A stretch of 64,000 nucleotides of DNA from Gracilaria gracilis (GCA_030374805.1 JARGSG010000035.1:434001-498000), one strand, 5' to 3'; positions 1 to 12,393 are shown, numbered from the stretch's first letter. A program made the numbers and translations. The notes: generated from the sequence alone by a model not told the origin.

Positions 1-10
1 TGAGCCGCGC

Positions 11-72
11 AAGGCTCACTTTCCCGCATCCTCCCGCCCGCCCGAGGCTCACTTTTCCGCATCCTCTCGCGC
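11..72. repeat. Imperfect tandem duplication, about 35-bp unit
   Basis: The motif GGCTCACTTT followed by CCGCATCCTC occurs twice in a row, separated by a C/G-rich spacer. This is visible directly in the sequence. It starts near the window edge, so more copies may lie to the left. Confidence 0.55.
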
Positions 73-332
73 TTGACACTGTTATTTGTGTACGGTTTGG
101 CTTTTTTCTGGAAAAAGTTCCCGACATCGGTTTTCCATTATTGTAGTGTTCTGCTTCAACCTTTTTTATCCCTCTAAATATGGTCAAATGCGTGGGTTCT
201 GCGTCACTTTTGAACCCTTTTGCGTGACCAAGTCGGCAGTCATACTTTTAAGCTCTCACTTACGGCGGGAGCACAGCTCTTCCCACCAAAAGCAGCTTAT
301 GTACGGGCTTAGTCTGTTCACAAACAAATGCT

Positions 333-607
333 TCATGCTTGGCAAAGCCAAACATGAGCAGCTCCACGCCGGGCCCCAGCACGGACTGGTCTTTATGCAC
401 ACAACCAACACCCAAGCCTGCTCATGCTTGCCGCTTTCAAGCATGAGCAGCTCACTTCTTGTTCTGAGCACCGGCTTCGCCTCTTGTTCAGAAACTTCCT
501 ATGTTTTGCTGTCCGCAGCATTAGCACGTCAGATCCTATTCTGAGCACAGGTAGAACCCAGTGCTTAGACCCCAACGTTTCTCACGCTTAGCACAACCAA
601 GCGTGAG
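333..607. repeat. Cluster of short hairpins (inverted repeats)
   Basis: Three separate hairpins share a common core. At 333-357 an 11-bp stem with one mismatch has a 3-nt loop. At 421-447 a perfect 10-bp stem (CTCATGCTTG with CAAGCATGAG) has a 7-nt loop. At 581-607 a perfect 9-bp stem (CTCACGCTT with AAGCGTGAG) has a 9-nt loop. Related words such as TTCTGAGCACCGG recur at about 460 and 700. This looks like a degenerate dispersed family built on AAGCRTGAGC. No coding sequence was recognised in or around it. Confidence 0.55.
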
Positions 608-799
608 CCCCGCAAACCTTTTCTCAGCACAGGCACATCCTGATGTTCAGAACACAGCGCTGCTCATATTTGGTGCAGCAAAGCAAGAACACGCAAAAAC
701 GTGTTCTGAGCACCGGACCAGCCCCGTGGGAAGAACCCATCGCTGCGTCTGTTGCCTAATTAATAGCCCTAGCACTATTGTTAGCTGCATAGGCGATAT

Positions 800-3700
800 A
801 AGCTATAGCTGAAGAAGCCAATCGGTGCTGAATGTATCTACAGATGAAGGGGCAGATGTAGGCATGAGGACATAAATACCTGATCTTTTCTTCTGTACCC
901 ATGAATAAACCCACATAGATAGGGGCCTCTAATTGCCAAGATTACCAAGTACGTGGACGGATATATGGGTAGAGACAAGATGGATTTTAAATTAAATTGA
1001 AAAAACTCGGTTTCGGAGGTTCGCAATATAATGATCAATTGGGTACTGCCAAACTCTATATAGCGCTACCCCCAAATCGCGTGGCACAATTTAAGCGGGA
1101 TGTAAGAGAAACCCGGAAGTGGAGGCACTTCTGGACCCAGCAGCCCGTAAAACCCGTCCCTTGATCGCATACCCTTAGGTGCAAATGAACTGAATAAAGC
1201 GCACTCCACAATAGTGCCACAGTATAGATGGTGGACGGTTTTGGCACTATATCGTGTTACTCACTCAAAGTCTATAAGTCCTAAGAAAGTTTTTAGTGCT
1301 GCCGATAGTTAATCTGTAAAAGGAACGCCCAACTGTCACGCGCGTCCTTTACTGAAAGGGTACAGAACGGAACATCAATACACTGGTAGATATCATTGCT
1401 CTGCTACGCGTCATTACGCACGGTTTGGCACGCAAAACTTTTTAGTAATCGGATCTGTTTCTTCTTTATGAAACAAATCCGAATATTACTTGAGCAGTCA
1501 GGGTGAGGACTCCGGTACAAAATGCTAAAATTGAGAGCCTTTTTATGAAATAAACTTCAAACTAATGTTCCTGTTAACTTTGCTGTCCCACTTTTTTCTG
1601 TTTCTCTAACTGAAGGCTGCGAGAAATGGCCAGCAGTGGTCGCCAATGGAGCCTAGGTAAAATTGAATTTTGTATGATACAAAATAAAGCGTTGGCAGTT
1701 GAATTGCCTTAAATAGGGTTTCTTCAAAATTCTTCTAAAAACTTCTCTTTAAGACAAACTATACATCTCTTCTATTAAGCGTCACAGTGGGACGTCATTT
1801 ATAGAGTACTACTTAGCAGGAAACCAGGTTAACTAGCCTGAATGTATGCCACAATGCCAGAATGTGCGCAATATATTGTATTTATGTCACGTTGGCAACA
1901 TATACAGTTCAGCGGAAAACTACATAAACCCATATCTTACGGTTGAAAACCGTAGGTCCGGCAGTTATGATCTAAATTGTAAAAAGACTAGTACGTCTCG
2001 AACTTTGTTTGCAAATGTAGGAAACAAATGCACAGAAAAGGCTACAATTCAAAATTATATCAAGCATATATTGGCTTTTTGAACCATATATATGCATTTA
2101 CAAAGACCAATATATTTTACTTCCGCCGGGTCTACGACTCCAAAGGTCACCAGCTTCAAGGCCATTGTTTGTACTACCAACACGATCAAAGATAAAGCGC
2201 AAAGAGCAATTTCTATTTATTTCTCTTAGCATATTGGTCAGAAAAGCTATATTGATTGAACATATATCTCTTTTGGGAGATTATTTCGATTAACGCAGCG
2301 TCATATTCGACAGCAAAGCAATGTACGCCCAAATAACCAACAATGACGGCTCAACACCTAGGACAGCTTGTCACAAGTCAAAAAAAGCATTATACATCTG
2401 TCTTTAAATTTGTTTTTACCTTTTGAAAATTTTTGTGTAGTATCTCGTAATTAGGTGTCGCAATTAACCTACTGTGAGATAAAATAATCCTGACCTTATT
2501 TTCTATGTTAGCACGGTGACATGTCCAGAAGGGACAGGTTCCCGCAACCTTGTAAGTTCTCAATATCCCAGACATCCGATGAAAGTCTTTTTTGCCGTAA
2601 TATATTCACTGTGGTTCAAAATATGACATTGCAATATCTTCAGTAAGACTTGAGCAATCCCACTTATATTCAAAACAAAACACGTATTTAAAAAGAGACC
2701 ATTACGTGTGTCGTTATTACATTTCAGTTTACTTTTTCATCGTAATTTCTGAAACAATAGGTGGAAGTTATTGAAAAGAACCATACTTTCCACCGATTCC
2801 AAATTCTGGCATTTCGGCACATGTCCTTCTTGTAAAGCACAGGTTGTTTTTTAATTTAAATATTCTTTGGGATCACAGTTTTACCGCGTTTAAGTTTGTT
2901 TTGTGCGATCATGGCGAGGAAATTCTAAGATGGAGATTAGTTGCTTACCAAAAGGTATCGGGCTACTAAAGCCGCTATCTTGAAGAACTTGCAATCTTAC
3001 CGTCTACTTTGTATGCTTTACAGTGTCTTTCTTACGATAGAAACACATGTACAATTACAGTTCAGCTTCATATCTTTGAGTTTGTCAACATAGGATTGTC
3101 ACTAAATTTATATTAGAAACATCTCGCGAAGGCATCCTTGCGTGTTAAAAGCACTACATAAACAAAAAACTGCAGATATATTATTCTGATTACATGATCA
3201 CAAACACCTCTCTTTCCAAAATCTTCCGGCGTAGAGCAAGGTGTACGGACACGGTATAACGCGCAATGTACAAGCGCTTTCAATAAAATTAGTAGGCTGC
3301 AACAATGCAGTGGACTATCTAAAACCTTTTGTGTGATGCTGAAAAGTCACAAAAATAGTAAACCCCAGTGTAATGCACCGTTACATAAAAGAACACCAAA
3401 ATAGTAGAAAGCCACAAGAGTGCGGCAACACGAAGAAAATCTAAATGTGTCTGAATAGTCAATTAGTACTTGTAAGCAGCACATTTTCTTCAACACCGGA
3501 ACAATCGTTTCTAGCCGAGTAACTAAAATGCACGCAGCAAATACAACGACTTGAAAACGCACGTTTGTATTATGAAATATTTAATAAAAGACAATACGCA
3601 TTAGAAAAAGACCAACTACTGATAAACATTTTAAAATTAAAGTTGGAAATTGCGGTAGCGGGGGGGTCGACTTGTCACCAGGGACAAGCCACAATTTATG

Positions 3701-5878
3701 GTAGCCACAAAATTTTGTGAACTCCAAAAATTTGATTTCTAAATGCTATAGGTTCATGATGGAATTTTACTTTCATGTTGAGTTCATGTATACATATCGG
3801 CTGAATCATACAATACCAAGTGAAAAATGAAACATTATACCGCCAAATTTCTAACGTTTTCTTGCTTTTACTATATAAACCCAAAACTTTAATTTTGCCA
3901 ACATTCGCGAACAAAAAACTATGCAAACATTCACGACAAATTGTCAGTCACAATACTTTCTTCAAAATACCAAAACCTCTTGCAACTCTATATTGCAGCA
4001 TTATCATTATACGTGAAAACTGCATGTTAAAACTAAAACTTCAGTAATCAAAACGAGCTAAAAAGAAAAAAGATATCGAAGTGTACTACATTCGCGCGGG
4101 CTTCAGGACTTTGTGAAATATTCTTCATAAAATAGAACGAAAAAAAATATAAAAAAACATAAAAAAACTAGATGTAAAACGCATGCGTCGAGTGACTTTC
4201 AAACGCAAAACTATAATTCATATTCAGATTTATTTAACATATATTGGAACCACAGCTTTTTCTGTAACCCCAATGTATTTCACAGCTAACTTAGGGTAGA
4301 TAGATAAATAAAATTTTAATGTATTTTGTCTCTCACCTTGGAAGCCATTTTGTGCTGAAGCTGTATGGCGATTGTTAAATGAGTTTTTGATTTAGAATGG
4401 TTGCCTCACCACAAAAAAATCAACCAATTTCAAATTTCTCACTAAAATTTCCATATTTTGTCTTTAATGGGTTTGATGAATTGCTTTGATTCGATAGACA
4501 AACAAAAACATTTGAGAATATCAACATAGTAATTTGCTTCCACTAAAATTAAAAATAAATAATGACCCAAATCCTGTTCATGTTTTCAAGATACTTTTTC
4601 TACAATCATACGACCAAACCTTAGGCCTTTTATATTTTATTATCAGGGGTAAGAAAAAATTCGTTTATAGGATTTCTCTCTGCCAAAAAAGAGCGCATGT
4701 GCTTTTTAAATATATTCTTATAGCTTTTTCGTGTAAAACTACCCCAGAACATAAATGTTTTTTCCAAATTATCTCTCGCGTCTAAAACATAAGTCAGTGT
4801 TTTGTGCGCCTTTTTCTTAAGAGAAATTATATTACTTTATCATGGAAGTAAAGACGCTCAACTCTCATAGTTTTCAAATTGCATGATTTTGGTGAAAACT
4901 CTCAGTCTAAAATCCATGGAATGTGTCCTTTGTGCTGTAGTAGTATGTAATGAAATAACTTCTTTCTTCTGCCATACTTACTCCAAATATATCAAAATGA
5001 GACTTGATAACATCCTTGATGTCACGCCAAAACTTCACAGTTTTGTCAATGCTAATTTACATTGCAACCTTTTGTTTATAGACTAACGTTCATCATTCTG
5101 ATTCAAATATTTGTTTTAGACCGCTAAATATGGATAGGCAGTATATATTAAGAACGTATGTTAAAAAATGTTAACGTTAATTTTGCAAAAGATAGCTATC
5201 CATGTGTCATTATGCTTTTCAAATAAAAAAATCACTAAAAATACGTCTCTCTCGTGTCATTCGCATTTAGTTTTTCTCTAAATATCCTCATTTGAAGAAA
5301 AAAGGGATCAAAATAGTTCTACAACATCTTAGATAATTTAGAAGAAACCATTGTCATTAACATAAGATTTTCTCATCAATCTCGTAAATGAAAAGATATC
5401 TGTGTTCAAAAGTTGTACTAATTTTCATTTTGATCGTCCTTATGCCATATAAACGTTTGAAAGCTCTTTGCATCGGTTTTACATAAACATTGAGCTCCAC
5501 AAAAACTTTTTTGGACATTTCTAGCCATCGTATTTGGGCATTTCAACACTTGCAAGGATTTTTAAAACGGTTGAAAGGTAAAAAGCTCTGGCAAAAATTG
5601 TAGAAAATGCTTTACTGGAATGTTTTATAACTTTTTGACTACGTGGTACCTATTTTATGCTTTTTTCTTATTGAGCTACATAATTAAAACATTGCCATTC
5701 AATTTATTACTAATGGTAGAAAAAAATTGTCCATGGTCATTTACGAAAGTAAACTCCATTGACACGCGACGCTCTTTTAGAGAGATTCCAAGGGCTTGTT
5801 CTTCTTTTCCAACTCGTGGGCCGCATTGAATTATGACTACGTGAGATGACTGCATTCTTGGACTAGTGTCTATTCGAC
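800..5878. other. AT-rich stretch without recognisable genes
   Basis: About 5 kb of AT-rich sequence with only short chance ORFs and many A/T runs. I see no domain, no long open frame and no terminal repeats. It probably represents old intergenic DNA, though decayed elements below eye-level detection may be present. Confidence 0.6.
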
Positions 5879-5900
5879 ATTGACCTCATATGAGGTCAAT
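5879..5900. repeat. 22-bp perfect palindrome
   Basis: ATTGACCTCAT is followed immediately by its own reverse complement ATGAGGTCAAT with no spacer. It lies in AT-rich DNA about 75 bp before an exon-like ORF. A dimeric-protein binding site or a transposon end are both possible; neither is shown. Confidence 0.6.
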
Positions 5901-5955
5901 ATTAATTGTGCTGTAACTTTCCATATAAATCCCAAAATGGTTTTTAAAACTTTGT

Positions 5956-6177
5956 TTGTCCACCGTTCTGGATCTTTCTTCCGAAGATCAAGCAGAATTA
6001 AAGCACAAATCCGTCCACTTCTTTGTAGGCTGCCTACTTTTGCTCTCACGTCACTCAGATCTCTCCAATATGCCGTCGTCAACAGATTTTTGCTGTGATA
6101 TTGGATTAACTGTACACAGCCGTACTCTACTTCTAACCTCCGAATCAGTTTTAAAAAAATCTTGCGACCACTTTTAA
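5956..6177 (+). CDS. Possible small ORF or exon, function unknown
   Basis: A 73-residue open frame with ordinary amino-acid composition (MSTVLDLSSEDQAEL...). It is overlapped by an equally long open frame on the other strand, so it may be chance. It lies upstream of a second exon-like stretch at 6,250-6,444 on the same strand, so both could be remnants of one spliced host gene. I do not recognise a family. Confidence 0.2.
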   Translation: MSTVLDLSSEDQAELKHKSVHFFVGCLLLLSRHSDLSNMPSSTDFCCDIGLTVHSRTLLLTSESVLKKSCDHF

Positions 6178-6249
6178 AATTTTACACTGTCAATAAAACG
6201 GTTAGAATGTGGAAACCGAACCAGTTTATGCACGTAAAATGTTTTTACT

Positions 6250-6444
6250 ACTATAAGGTTCGGTCTCTTTAATCATCAGAAAGAGTTTACTCTACCCTTA
6301 CGTAGTTTGAAGCTTTGCAGTAGTGTTCGCGAAGAAATTGAAGCAGTTCTGGCTGTCATCGATGCAATAGCAAGTGCTGTTCTGCTTCAATATGCCGAAG
6401 AAGGCAAAATCCCTCCAACTCAGCAAATTTTCGCCGACCGATGA
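6250..6444 (+). CDS. Possible C-terminal exon of an unknown gene
   Basis: The frame is open from about 6,250 to a TGA at 6,442-6,444. It reads as an amphipathic helical tail containing VREEIEAVLAVIDAIASAVL, then QYAEEGKIPP. No in-frame ATG opens it, so if real it would be a last exon entered through an AG near 6,255 (ATAAG). Composition is more protein-like than its surroundings. No homologue is recognised. Confidence 0.25.
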   Translation, partial: TIRFGLFNHQKEFTLPLRSLKLCSSVREEIEAVLAVIDAIASAVLLQYAEEGKIPPTQQIFADR

Positions 6445-6884
6445 AAACGAATTTTCAGGTGCATTCAACCAATAAGTGATGGCTCATTTGAAACAGTGTA
6501 ACACGCAGAAAATCTGTACTTAATTGAAAGACTGCATACAATTGCATCAATAGAAGGTCATTCGTCCAGCTTAGAATTTTATCTCTTCGGGCCTTTCCAC
6601 ATAAAGACAGACAATATGCTGCGTGGACACCGAGCATTCTGTGAAATATCCCAAATACATCCACAAAAATGTTGGACAGTGCTGAAAAATGCAGAAACGC
6701 TTTGGGACAGATCTGAAGACATAATACCGTTCGCGCCAAAAGCATGCAAACAGTTTGTTCACCCTCCGTACATATAAGCCAAGACATTGTCTCTCTTTCA
6801 CACTGTTCAACCGCTTCCAACGTTCCACCATTCTTCCAACTTCCCTTTACTCTCAACGTACGGCATACCCAAGGTTTCACTACA

Positions 6885-7635
6885 ATGTCTGATAACCTGT
6901 CTTTAGCAAAACAAGATGCAATTGCTACATTAGCCTCCTCCCACACACGCCAATGGCCCTGTCCTCTTTTCAAGCCAAACACAATTTCATCCAACGATCT
7001 GAGCTCTGTCAACGAATCCACTCCACATCCGAATGAAGCACCGCAAAATAATGCCATTCAGGTAAAAGATCCAAAGAAAACCACCGCCAAACACAACTAT
7101 GATCACGATACCGTGCTTATTCTTCTACAGAAAATGAAAGCCGTTGGATATGGTTCGAAACAAAACCAAAGAAAATCTTTAAAATAGTTATTTGCCGCCG
7201 CCTTAAAACTGGCCAGGGAGGAGAACGGGATAGTTCGTTTTTCGCAGGCGTGGCAAAAAAAGTTTGTACGTCTTTGCAATGATTACACTGCGTACATTCA
7301 AAAAATTTCGCAGTCTGGACGTGGTTGGAGATGATGAAGATCTATATGATAAACCGCCTTTCTTCGAAGAGTTGCATGAGTTAGAAGCAGGGAAAGCGCG
7401 CCATGAACCTCCAGGAGTGCTTCATTCGGATGAAAACATTGAAGACACCGAATTGGGTAGCAGTCGAAAGCGTGCGAAAACGTCTGGTAGAGGTTTTTTG
7501 GAACGGTATTCGAATGATCAATCTGAGCGCCATGCTCAGATTTTAGACGAACTCAAGCGTGCGAATGAGGAACGCTATAAAATGCGTTTGATGTTCGGGA
7601 AGTTTGTTGACAAGTTGTTTTTTGCCTTTTATTAC
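6885..7635 (+). pseudogene. Harbinger ORF1, Myb/SANT-like DNA-binding protein, broken
   Basis: The start is the ATG of MSDNLSLAKQD, which aligns with MSDNPSPNP in copy 2. The conserved part begins near YDHDTVLILLQKMKAVGYG and runs through a Myb-like region (AWQKKFVRLCNDYTAYI) to a charged C-terminal helix (RHAQILDELKRANEERYK). In PIF/Harbinger elements this protein binds DNA and helps bring the transposase to the nucleus and to the ends. Two breaks are visible: an in-frame TAG at 7,185-7,187 and a frameshift at about 7,300-7,325. It lies tail-to-tail with the transposase gene, as in copy 2. Confidence 0.72.
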
Positions 7636-7638
7636 TCA

Positions 7639-8868
7639 TTACTTGTTCAGAATATAGTAAAGAATTGCGTCTCTTTGCTTACGGCCAGCTAAAGTTTCGC
7701 CTGTAACCTCCTCACTGTTACCTTCCGTATCCTCCCGGAGCTCAACGCCATCGTCATTGCTGTCATTTAGACACATATTGTGCAGTATCATACATGCCAG
7801 TAACATCGGAGATATAGCGTCTTCGTGCTGGAGGAGAATGCCCATGCGTAGTATTGGAAACCTGTTTTTTAATATACCAAATGCACATTCAATTGGCTTT
7901 CTGGTGGTTGAAGCTATGTTGTCCCAGACGCGTAGCACGGGGTTGGCCCTCATTTCATGTCGCGAGCTAGACTTCATCATGTTTACTTCAAGTGTAAAGG
8001 CGCAGTCTCCCATTACGTACGGCCTGACATTTATGCCCGCAATACTCAAGTCCTTAATTGCCGGAGAACCAAGCCATATTCCTCCCTCAATGTTACGCTT
8101 GAGGGCCGACCGGGTGTAAATAGACCTGTCCCTCACTACACTCGGGTGTCCTACATCTGCGTAAATGAACCGTCTTGTGGCGTCACATACAGCAAAAATG
8201 ACGATGCTCGTGAAGCGCTTGTAGCATCTGTATTCGTAGAATTGATCCTCCGGGCATGCTGGCCACCGATTATGTGTGCCATCAATTGCTCCTACGCAGT
8301 AGGGCAGACCAGCCAACTCTTCAAATCCAGACATCACTTTTGCAACTTCATGTTCTGTAGTAGGAAAAGAGAGTTCACGACAGAAATGTTTGCATATTAC
8401 CTTTGAGATAATGTGCACAGATTCGTTCACGGTACTCTTTCCAATACCAAGCGCAGTTCCAACACGCTCGCAGGTGCCCCCACCAATATAAATTAGAAAC
8501 GCGGTTACTCTCAGTTTCACTGCCAGTGGGCGTCGACCGCGACTTTGCAGATGCCCAACCTGCACTAAATATGCGGCTGCCACTAGCTGACAAAATACAG
8601 CATGTGATACTGTGAAGATTGAGGCCCATGTTGGTGTCAGTCTTAGGTCTGGATGCAGAGCATAGTCGTAGAGCCACCTTGGGGAGTTCCTGATCCGGAG
8701 CCAAATCCTTCCCTGCTGCCCGCCTCACATATCCATGCTAAAAACGAGGAGAGCAATAGAATCCCTCTCAAGTGATAGAAAGGCGACAAGCTCTTCGGTA
8801 CTGTCCTCGAGAGACATCATGCATTGTGAAATGAGTCCCAATGCTTTTGTCATTCCGTCCCGCTGCAT
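7639..8868 (-). pseudogene. Harbinger DDE transposase, frameshifted near the N terminus
   Basis: The main open frame reads from about 8,660 to 7,639. It contains a helix-turn-helix (GGGTCERVGTALGIGKSTVN), the first catalytic Asp in AIDGTH, a second in the ADVGHPSVVRD block, and the Glu in PIECAFGILKNRF. It therefore has a full DDE set of the Harbinger (DDE_4) type. A likely N terminus (MQRDGMTKALGLISQ) starts at 8,868 in another frame, so at least one frameshift, perhaps two, lies between 8,725 and 8,650. The transposase cuts and joins the element at 3-bp TWA targets. Copy 2 aligns through most of the length. Confidence 0.85.
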
Positions 8869-8929
8869 TACACTCCAATATATAGCCACAGTACCTGCAA
8901 GGAGGCAATGACCCTTTCCTTTTATATTA

Positions 8930-10100
8930 AATGAAATGGAAACCGTGGTGCAGACCGGGATGTGACACAGTTTTGAGACGGTGAAGTGTGTGCTGACAAG
9001 GACAGGAAGCGACGGCACAAAAACTCTCAAATGTGGGGAGCAGGCTGCCCTTGCGCAGGTTTTGTTGGAAGCGTGCAGATTTCGGAAGAGTGAAAAGACT
9101 GACGGCAAGGAGAGAATGATAAATTTTGGGGGTAGGGTACAGGTGGGGGCATGAGCGGGGTAGCGGAAAAGGCGATGTGGAAGCGATGAAAACTTCAAGG
9201 CAAAGGATCTGTAACAACGGCAGCATGACAACCTTGTGCGAGTAGAGACTAGATGGGACAAAAGCAGGGTGGGAGGAACGGTAGATTGAAGCCAAAAACA
9301 GTAGTGAGAGAGATAAAAGGTTGCAACAAGATGAAAATGAGTCAAATAAGAAAGCAAGAGCAGTGTAAGAACAATAAAGATATTAGAGGAACAATGCGAG
9401 CAACAATGTGATCACCGCAGTAGACAGAATAGGATAGAGGCGTTGGGCCGGAAAAAGTGTGAGTGACAAGACGGGGTACGATTGCAAGCGGTATTCAACC
9501 AACAACACAGTAGATTACACAAAACGAAAGCGACAGAGATTAGAACCGCCTTCAAACCAGTGGTGTAAATTGAGAGGGTTGAGGGAAAGCAGGGGTTGGA
9601 AACCCGAAGCGACAGGAGGATGTGCGCAGTGGTCGTATTGAAGCGGAGGCGAGGTGCGAATGGTGGCGGGGTGCTAGCACTTTGTAGATAGACGTAAAAG
9701 TGGGGTTAAGGCGGTGGCGAGGTGGAAGCGACAGCACGGTGAGGGCAGTATACTGCCACCGGTGGCCTGAGGATGAAAGTTGAAACGGATTCAGGGGGGC
9801 TAGACGTGCTTGAAGCGACCAGGGAAAGGTGGTGTGTCAAAGAGATCGTGGAAGACCTACTGACAGGAAGGTAAAAGTGTTGGCAAGATGCAAGCCGTCG
9901 CAAAGTGCGCACGATGCAATGGTAGAAGCAGCAGTTGGCCTAAATAAATGGCGGAGTCATGTAGTTGCGGTGGGTTTGATCCACTTTCAGGTTGGAAGTG
10001 GCAACAAAAGGCGGTATCCACGGAATTATAGCACAGGCACTGCGAGGGTAGACAAGATTGACACCAATGGCAGGCTGGAATAGCCTGCGGATGTAGAGTA
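8930..10100. other. Purine-rich (plus strand) non-coding tract
   Basis: About 1.1 kb in which the plus strand is rich in AAG, GAG and GGA words, upstream of the minus-strand Harbinger transposase. Several overlapping ORFs exist on both strands, but they follow the base bias and show no domain. Comparable tracts occur at 47,400-48,120 and 56,800-57,720, also upstream of minus-strand element genes. Confidence 0.5.
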
Positions 10101-10479
10101 AAGCAGTGGCGCTCTTCGGTCATCACAGAAGATGGCCTTCAAACGACAGTGTCGAAGCGTATTGGGAGCGACGACGACGGCGCGAGGCGTGCGACGGCGT
10201 AAATCGGTTGGCGGTTCTGGAGCGGCTTTTGTCGATTTCTAGCCGTTTTAATACAGGTCGAGGTAGTCCAGCGTATGGGGTCGCTTCGAAAGCACGGACA
10301 ATTTCACAAACATTTTGACTGAAAGGGGACAAGTGCGACGTGTCATTTTTGGATGTCTTTTGTGCGAAATATACACGATTTTGGACAAAATGCACCGTGT
10401 TTGTCTGCATGTGAAAAGGCCCTTCTTGCCATGTGGCACACAGTATGGAAGCTGTTGGATACTTTATGTGGACGTTTTT

Positions 10480-11490
10480 TAATGGCTTTCTGCATTCAAC
10501 TGTGGAGAAGACTAATGCAAATTTCAGGGAACGTTTAGCAGCCGAAACATCTGGCAGAGGGCTTCTCAAGTTTCTTGGCAAATTGATTCTCATGACGCGT
10601 CTATAATTATCAGATCGAAAGGAATTGTGGGCCCCAAAGAATTTTTCAAGTTATCTTCCTGCCCCTTGAATCGGTAGGTCGATGTCACGAAATAGATTTG
10701 AGAAGCTGGAAAGTTGTTTCTCTTTCATTGGCACGCACGATCGTGACGTTCAAGGTAGTCCGCCGTGGAGCCTGGTAAATGGTTCTGTGAAATCAATTCA
10801 CCAACACCGATTACCATTTGTCACACCCTCTCATGTTCTCTGTGTTCAACAAAGCATATCACGATGGTACGGATTGGGAGGTGACTGGATCGATGTAGGC
10901 CTTCCTCATTATACAGCCTTGGTTCGCAAACCCGAAAATGAGTTGGAAATGAAGACCGTTTGCTGTGAAAGAAGTGGCATTATATTGAGAATTGAGCTTA
11001 ATATGGGATCTCAACTGCCTGCTTTAAAGTTTTCGTCAGATCATGGACATTGGAACTGCAGTTCTATTACGCCTAGTGCAGCCATGGTTTGACTCAGAGT
11101 TACTAATGTGTGCAGATTCATTTTTTGTCAGTGTGCATGTGGTGAATTTCCTTCTACCAAAATGAACTGGGATTTACTGGAGTTATAAAAACTGCAACTC
11201 AGGGCTATCCGATGAAATGTTTTTCTGAAATCACTTTACCGAACAGAGGTGATTTTGTTTCTATGGTATCAAAAAGAAGTACCAATCATACGGATTTAAT
11301 GGCAGTCATTTGGGTGGATAGAGAACCAAGGTAATTTTTATCAACTTCTGGAACAGTGAATCCTGGGTCAGCGGTAACGCAGGAACGATGGAGAAGGGGA
11401 GGCAACATTTCCAAAAAGATTATACTTGAGGTTTCTATTTTTGGAGTGTGTGAGGAATACTACAAAACATGTTCAATGATCGATAGACAT
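10480..11490 (+). pseudogene. piggyBac transposase relic (PB1)
   Basis: Recognisable blocks in order are a linker with FRERLAAETSGRGLLKFLGK, then MSRNRFEKLESCFSFI, then LPFVTPSHVLCV...SRWYGLGG, then a late-core block (TGVIKTATQGYPMKCF), then EEYYKTCSMIDRH. This is the DDE_Tnp_1_7 fold of piggyBac transposases, in a subfamily different from PB2 and PB3. The position normally holding the first catalytic Asp (VDES in relatives) reads VQQS, so the enzyme is dead even apart from several frame breaks (for example about 10,600, 10,670 and 11,090). It stops abruptly at 11,490, where a gypsy LTR begins, so it was probably cut by that insertion. Confidence 0.75.
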
Positions 11491-12333
11491 TGTGGGAAAC
11501 AGCCGGGAACGAAAAGAAAGAACACAAACCACGCCAGCGGCTTCGCACACAAGGTGTTCAGCCTCGCTCCCTATTGGGGCAAAGCAGTGGCAGAACCCTC
11601 GGATGAGGCCGAGACGTGCTGGGCGTAACTCCGGGCGGCCTCTTTCTGACTTACAGACGCAGGTTGATGTTGGCATTCGGGGAGCCTAAAGGATGGAATC
11701 CACTGGGTGTGGGGTCTCCTGTAACGGAAGGGGCAAAATAGAAAGTAACAAATCGAGCAGCACTGCGGAACACAGACTCGTGAGAGCGGGGAATAATCCC
11801 GAGACAAAAAGGGCAAATCTGTACAACAGGGCGAAGTGTAGCGAAGGTGTAAGACGGGAAACAGAAAATGTGTACAAAAGAATGATAAATAAAAGGCCGT
11901 AACGACGGATCGGTGTTTCTCAGTGACGGAGGTGGATAACTTGTCCGGATAAGCGGCGGTGTTCCCCGGGAATGGGGCGGCAGACCGTGCGCAAGCAAAA
12001 TTCAAGCTAAAACCAAGGCTTCGTTGAGGTTTTCTTCCCGTACAGTAGCGGCAGTTGCCGCCATTTATATACGGCTAGCAAATATCAACTAAAATATCTA
12101 AGTACCCGGCATGCCGGCCAACACTACCCACGTGTACCTCCGTGGCACTCTTGCAACGGCGCATCCGGTAATCGGGCGCGAGCACACACGTTTCACGCTA
12201 ATCATACCCATCGTAGGGCGGATCCTTAATCCAGCCAAATAGACTTCATAATAGGTGGAATTTCAACCCAAAAATAACAACAGATATATGAGGGTCATTC
12301 CCCTCATTCTCTGCCAAAGGCAGTTGCTTTACA
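11491..12333 (-). repeat. 3' LTR of gypsy element A
   Basis: It runs from TG to CA in the element's orientation. The inner edge is set by the polypurine tract at 12,334-12,346. The part from 11,491 to about 11,768 is repeated in direct orientation at 20,717-20,990. About 843 bp long. Confidence 0.65.
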
Positions 12334-12346
12334 TCTCCTCCTTTTC
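12334..12346 (-). promoter_or_regulatory. Polypurine tract of gypsy element A
   Basis: On the minus strand this reads GAAAAGGAGGAGA directly before the TG of the 3' LTR. That is the expected position for the plus-strand primer of reverse transcription. Confidence 0.6.
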
Positions 12347-12393
12347 AGGCTGAAACTTCCGACTCGTTCTGCCTTTCATTTCCGATCATGTGC

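Larger units (their letters stand above)
6600..8990. mobile_element. PIF/Harbinger DNA transposon, copy 1 (decayed)
   Basis: It contains the two convergent genes typical of the superfamily, a Myb/SANT-like DNA-binding protein on + and a DDE transposase on -. It is the same family as copy 2 at 39,328-41,731, where gene order and spacing match. The outer limits are estimated from copy 2, whose genes sit about 260 and 115 bp from the element ends. I could not find terminal inverted repeats or a 3-bp target duplication here, so the ends have decayed or lie slightly elsewhere. Confidence 0.75.

Noticed and set aside
86-544. 152-codon plus-strand ORF at the left edge
   Set aside because: It begins at TTG, overlaps the hairpin cluster and is matched by minus-strand ORFs of similar quality. 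No domain was recognised.
333-720. CRISPR-like array
   Set aside because: The repeated words are short, unevenly spaced and of different types, and the surroundings are eukaryotic.
6455-7057. 200-codon minus-strand ORF
   Set aside because: It lies mostly opposite the Harbinger ORF1 and its 5' flank and has no recognisable domain.
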